Below, piece by piece: positions 5,759-8,943 of a DNA stretch of 8,943 bases. The first letter of the stretch is position 1, and each line of letters starts with the position of its first letter. Both the position numbers and the translations under genes were made by a program. This stretch comes from Oscillospiraceae bacterium (GTDB taxonomy: Bacteria > Bacillota > Clostridia > Oscillospirales > Ruminococcaceae), in contig CABIYQ010000025.1 of assembly GCA_902362965.1 (NCBI GenBank), forward strand, positions 5,968-14,910. The letters are read 5' to 3'. The notes under the pieces were generated by a model. That model saw only the letters and a program-made list of their open reading frames with translations. It searched no databases and had not been told where the DNA came from.

Positions 5759-6592
5759 ATGAAATTAAAAAAATTAGTAGCTTCAGCTATGTCATTGCTA
5801 TGCCTATTTTCAGTTAATATAATTGCAAATGCAGAGGAAATTAAAAGCTTGGAAAATATAGAAGTAATTAATTCTGGAACACAAATACCAGATATATATT
5901 GGCAGATAACTTCAAATGGTACTTTTATAATAGGATCAGATAAATCAAGTAAAGGAAGTTCTTCTACCGGAATATGGTATATTGAAAAAAGAAATCCAAA
6001 TGATGAAATAATAGATATTGTTCCTACACCATATCCATGGAATAATTGTAATAGGCTTATTATAAAGGAGGGTATTGAAACCATAGAAAAGTATTCATTT
6101 TTTAAATCAGATTTTGAAACAGTTGAAATACCTCAAGGCATTGTTGGCATAAAAGATCATGTATTTAATCAATGTGAAAATCTTAAATACATTGTTTTTC
6201 CAAGCAGCTTAGAATATATTGATGATTACTGTTTTTGTAATGAAGGACCTGATAAATATGTATTTTTAAATGAAAATACATCGATTAGTACTTATTCATT
6301 AGGATATAGCGAGACAAATGGTTTGGATAAAGAGATAACTATTTATGGATATGAAGGCGGTCTGGTTGAAGAATTTGCTAATAAGTACAGCAGAATTACA
6401 TTCATATCCCTGGACGATATAAAGGGAGATGTTCAGACTGACGCAGAAGTGAATACAAGCGATGTTGTGCTGCTTCAAAAATATTTGGTAAAAAATGAAA
6501 CATTAAATGAACATCAACTGGCGGTTGCCGATATTAATAATGACGGTCAAATTAATGTATTTGATTTGATGTTACTTAAAAGAAAACTTTAA
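5759..6592 (+). CDS. Secreted BspA-like LRR protein with C-terminal type I dockerin
   Basis: 277 residues from ATG 5759; GGGAGG at 5741-5746 is 12 bases upstream. Residues 1-26 are a signal peptide (MKLKK, hydrophobic core, cleavage likely after ANA). Residues about 95-155 hold BspA-type leucine-rich repeats (LIIKEGIETIEKYSF, VEIPQGIVGIKDHVF, IVFPSSLEYIDDYCF). Residues about 221-277 form a type I dockerin with two calcium-binding segments: DVQTDAEVNTSD, where Gln replaces the usual Asn at position 3, and DINNDGQINVFD, which is canonical. Dockerins bind cohesins on cellulosome scaffolds, so the protein is expected to be exported and attached to such a complex. There is no catalytic domain; the LRR part probably binds a partner, a surface or a substrate. 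A hairpin terminator follows 12 bases after the stop. Confidence 0.9.
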   Translation: MKLKKLVASAMSLLCLFSVNIIANAEEIKSLENIEVINSGTQIPDIYWQITSNGTFIIGSDKSSKGSSSTGIWYIEKRNPNDEIIDIVPTPYPWNNCNRLIIKEGIETIEKYSFFKSDFETVEIPQGIVGIKDHVFNQCENLKYIVFPSSLEYIDDYCFCNEGPDKYVFLNENTSISTYSLGYSETNGLDKEITIYGYEGGLVEEFANKYSRITFISLDDIKGDVQTDAEVNTSDVVLLQKYLVKNETLNEHQLAVADINNDGQINVFDLMLLKRKL

Positions 6593-6603
6593 TAAAATAA
6601 ATG

Positions 6604-6630
6604 TCCCACTTATCATAAGTGGGATACTTT
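6604..6630 (+). terminator. Terminator after the LRR-dockerin gene
   Basis: TCCCACTTAT (6604-6613) pairs perfectly with ATAAGTGGGA (6615-6624) around a single base; in practice the loop opens to about three to five bases. The tail TACTTTA is only moderately T-rich. Position, 12 bases after the stop codon, supports termination. Confidence 0.7.
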
Positions 6631-6711
6631 ATAGCTGCAGAATAAAGTAAATAATTTAATTTATAATTATTATACATTTTACTATTAAATTTATTAAACG
6701 GAGGTCTAATT

Positions 6712-8865
6712 ATGTCAACAAAAATCAAAAGAATTGCTGCGATTATGCTAGCAGCAGCAATTTTAGCAAACAGCAGTATTTTGTTAGCTTCAGGAGAGGA
6801 AAACATAACAACACCAAAAGTAGATAATGAAGAATTTCTTGCATCAGCTGAAAGCAATAGTAGTTTTAACTGTCCATGTATGACGATCGACTATTTTGAG
6901 CACGAAACCACGGAAAGAATTATTGATATCAAAAGCTTGGAACAAAATAGTATAGCGCCTTTATCTGATGAAAATGAAATCATAGCATATGATGGAAAAT
7001 GCGGTGAAAATGCCTCATATCATTTTGATATCGAAACAGGAACATTAACCATTTGGGGGAAAGGTGCTATAAGTGATTATAGTTATAGCGAGATGTCTCC
7101 ATGGTACACATACCGTAAAGATATAGTTAATTTGGAAATATGTGATCAGATTAATCAAATTGGCAATTTTGCTTTTTATGGACTTAATAATCTTTCTGAT
7201 ATTAGAACATTTAAAATAGATAATAATGTTAAAATATTCAAAGGAAACGCTAACGAAATTACATCGAATTTAAAAAATATTGGTATTGCGGCTTTTGGTA
7301 ATTGTGATTCTCTCAATTCAATTAGCATTAGTTCTGAAAAAATTTTTCAGCAAGCATTTTTTAATTGCAGTAATCTTGAAACAGTAATATTAAGAGAAGG
7401 TGTAAAAGATATTGAATATGGTATATTTATCTATTGTTCTAAAATAAAAGATATAACCATTCCGGCTTCCTTGAAAAATATGTGGAAAAATGCTTTTAAT
7501 GATATGAATGGTTTGGAATGTATTTATGTAGAAAAAAGTAACGCTAATTACTCAAGTGATGAAAATGGTATTCTTTATAATAAGGATAAAACAGAATTAA
7601 TATTCATACCATCGGCATCACATTGGGAGAATAATGACACGTACTTGAAGTATACTGATTTATCAGGCAACAATTATTTAATCTTCAATAATTGTATATA
7701 TGATTTCAAAGTATCTGAACTATCTAATGGAATATTTAATACGGAATATAGATTGACTAATTCTGAGGGTAGGTCAGCTGATGTAAAATCTGTGCGTTTA
7801 ATTGAAAGTAAAGAGTACCTAGATATATATAATATTGTTGTTGGCAGAGATATTGAGCTTTACCATAATACCTTTAATAAAACGAAGTGGTATAATCCAA
7901 ACGGAATAAATGTCATATATGAAGCAATGTCACCAACATCAAGTACATATAGCAGGTTATATAAGTACAATAAGGCAGATACAAATATAGATTTAAGATG
8001 CTATAATGCCATTGAAAATTACGCATTTGAGAATCTTAATTCAGAAAATGATTCTGTTACACTTCAAATGAGCACAAATAGTATAAAACGTATAAATACA
8101 TATGCTTTTTCAAAGGTTAGGATACAAGAAATTATACTGGATGGAAAAAAGCTGACATACAAGGATTTGATGATTTCCGATGATGATTATAAGGTTCTTT
8201 CAGGCAATGATTATGCGTGTACATTCAACGATTGGAATTTATTAAAAAATCAATTTATTCTGGCAATAAATAATTCGTTCAATGATAAAGAAAATGATAA
8301 TGAAAGCAAGAAAAATTATTTAATTGATAACATTGTAAATGAATTCTGTAATGAGTTAATAGTTGAAAATGAATGGGCCGATTTAGCAAAAGATGATCCA
8401 TATGAAGCAGTTTTTAAAATTAATAAATGGATTTCATCTAATATAACATATGGATTTTTAGTAGGAAACGGCGATAATTGCGCAGAAGAAATAATTTACA
8501 CTAATGGACAATCATACTTCAGACATACGTTAACTAATAATGCATTTGGATGTATTGTTTTTAGACACGCAGTATGTATTGGCTATGCCGATTTATATAA
8601 AAAAATAATTGAAAACCTTGATTCGAATAATATAACATGTGAGATTATTACTAACGGTGGTATTGATGTTGAGGGCATAAAAGGTAATCATGCTTGGAAT
8701 TTAATCGGCATTAATAATGTATGGTATTATACTGATACTGAAATGCATCCCAACTGCTTATACGGGCAAAGTGGGATATATGAATCGTATTATGTAGGAT
8801 ATAGAAATGTTGATCTGGAAGAAGGATATATCACGGATATGCTCAAAAAATACAGTATAAACTAA
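6712..8865 (+). CDS. Secreted BspA-like LRR protein with C-terminal transglutaminase-like domain
   Basis: 717 residues from ATG 6712, with GGAGGT at 6700-6705 six bases upstream. Residues 1 to about 28 are a signal peptide (KIKR, an Ala/Leu core, then ASGEE). From about residue 94 it shows the usual opening of Firmicute BspA-like surface proteins (GKCGENASYHFD, then GTLTIWGKGAI and a Pro-Trp), then LRR units (QINQIGNFAFYGLNNL, KNIGIAAFGNCDSL, KIFQQAFFNCSNL) and the linker SSDENGILYNKDKT. Another LRR patch lies near residues 430-485. Residues about 545-700 are a transglutaminase-like/papain-fold domain: AVCIGYA with Cys622, NHAWNLI with His660, and YYTDTEMHPN with Asp675, the expected catalytic triad. 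Proteins of this family can crosslink or cleave proteins; which applies is unknown. There is no dockerin, sortase motif or membrane tail, so how it stays at the cell is unclear. Confidence 0.88.
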   Translation: MSTKIKRIAAIMLAAAILANSSILLASGEENITTPKVDNEEFLASAESNSSFNCPCMTIDYFEHETTERIIDIKSLEQNSIAPLSDENEIIAYDGKCGENASYHFDIETGTLTIWGKGAISDYSYSEMSPWYTYRKDIVNLEICDQINQIGNFAFYGLNNLSDIRTFKIDNNVKIFKGNANEITSNLKNIGIAAFGNCDSLNSISISSEKIFQQAFFNCSNLETVILREGVKDIEYGIFIYCSKIKDITIPASLKNMWKNAFNDMNGLECIYVEKSNANYSSDENGILYNKDKTELIFIPSASHWENNDTYLKYTDLSGNNYLIFNNCIYDFKVSELSNGIFNTEYRLTNSEGRSADVKSVRLIESKEYLDIYNIVVGRDIELYHNTFNKTKWYNPNGINVIYEAMSPTSSTYSRLYKYNKADTNIDLRCYNAIENYAFENLNSENDSVTLQMSTNSIKRINTYAFSKVRIQEIILDGKKLTYKDLMISDDDYKVLSGNDYACTFNDWNLLKNQFILAINNSFNDKENDNESKKNYLIDNIVNEFCNELIVENEWADLAKDDPYEAVFKINKWISSNITYGFLVGNGDNCAEEIIYTNGQSYFRHTLTNNAFGCIVFRHAVCIGYADLYKKIIENLDSNNITCEIITNGGIDVEGIKGNHAWNLIGINNVWYYTDTEMHPNCLYGQSGIYESYYVGYRNVDLEEGYITDMLKKYSIN

Positions 8866-8943
8866 GTTGGACCATAGTCAATAATCTGGACACAAAAAGG
8901 CGAAAAGAAAAAAGATTAAAGTAAAGATTTTTCAAAATGAATG
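8866..8943. other. Right-edge non-coding tail, possible insertion-sequence boundary
   Basis: No gene or terminator is visible after the stop at 8865. The bases TTGGACC and CTGGACAC, followed by a purine-rich run, faintly recall the ends of some IS3-like elements. No inverted partner is within the window, so this cannot be supported further. Confidence 0.2.

Noticed and set aside
5713..6084. Minus-strand 123-codon hydrophobic frame opposite the LRR-dockerin gene
   Set aside because: Its hydrophobic look comes from reading AT-rich coding sequence backwards; the opposite frame has a signal peptide, LRRs and a dockerin.
6576..6857. Minus-strand 93-codon frame spanning the terminator and the LRR-transglutaminase start
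   Set aside because: It crosses a perfect terminator hairpin and a strong ribosome site of the plus strand.
1..8943. CRISPR array, tRNA or rRNA genes
   Set aside because: I saw no short regularly spaced repeats, no cloverleaf-like sequences and no conserved rRNA segments.

Overview
The window looks like an accessory region of a low-GC, cellulosome-type gut or rumen Firmicute, most likely a Ruminococcus relative. The main clues are a type I dockerin on a secreted BspA-like leucine-rich-repeat (LRR) protein, a second secreted BspA-like protein with a transglutaminase-like domain, strong GGAGG ribosome sites, and a gene resembling the sigma-70-like regulators of Clostridia mobile elements. All supported genes are on the + strand. 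Genus is inferred; no rRNA or other marker is present.

Bases 2-4943 form an RHS polymorphic-toxin locus with replaceable C-terminal tips. The 3' end of an RHS/YD-repeat gene enters from the left edge, runs through the conserved RHS-associated core to its DPTG boundary, and ends in a 221-residue tip (tip 1) followed by a small membrane-anchored immunity candidate. Two orphan tip cassettes follow. Each starts abruptly inside the core (1926 and 3346), stays in frame to DPTG or DPSG, carries a new tip, and is followed by its own membrane-anchored immunity candidate. Neither orphan has a credible start codon, so they look like stored alternative ends usable after recombination through the shared core. 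All three tips look like peptidases: tips 1 and 3 share a caspase-like His...Cys pattern, and tip 2 is an M91/NleD-like zinc metallopeptidase (HELIH). Both orphans are preceded by similar promoter-like sequences ending 8-9 bases before core homology begins, a layout that could keep the stored immunity genes expressed while the toxins stay untranslated.

Bases 4944-5278 hold no gene but contain three terminator-like hairpins in a row, then a structured leader. The leader precedes a 123-residue sigma-70-like gene (5279-5650) that lacks the usual C-terminal helix-turn-helix and is probably decayed.

Bases 5759-8865 encode two secreted BspA-like LRR proteins separated by a terminator. The first ends in a dockerin and so should dock on a cohesin scaffold. 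The second ends in a transglutaminase-like Cys-His-Asp domain and has no dockerin. The last 78 bases show no gene; they may be the edge of an insertion sequence, but this is weak.
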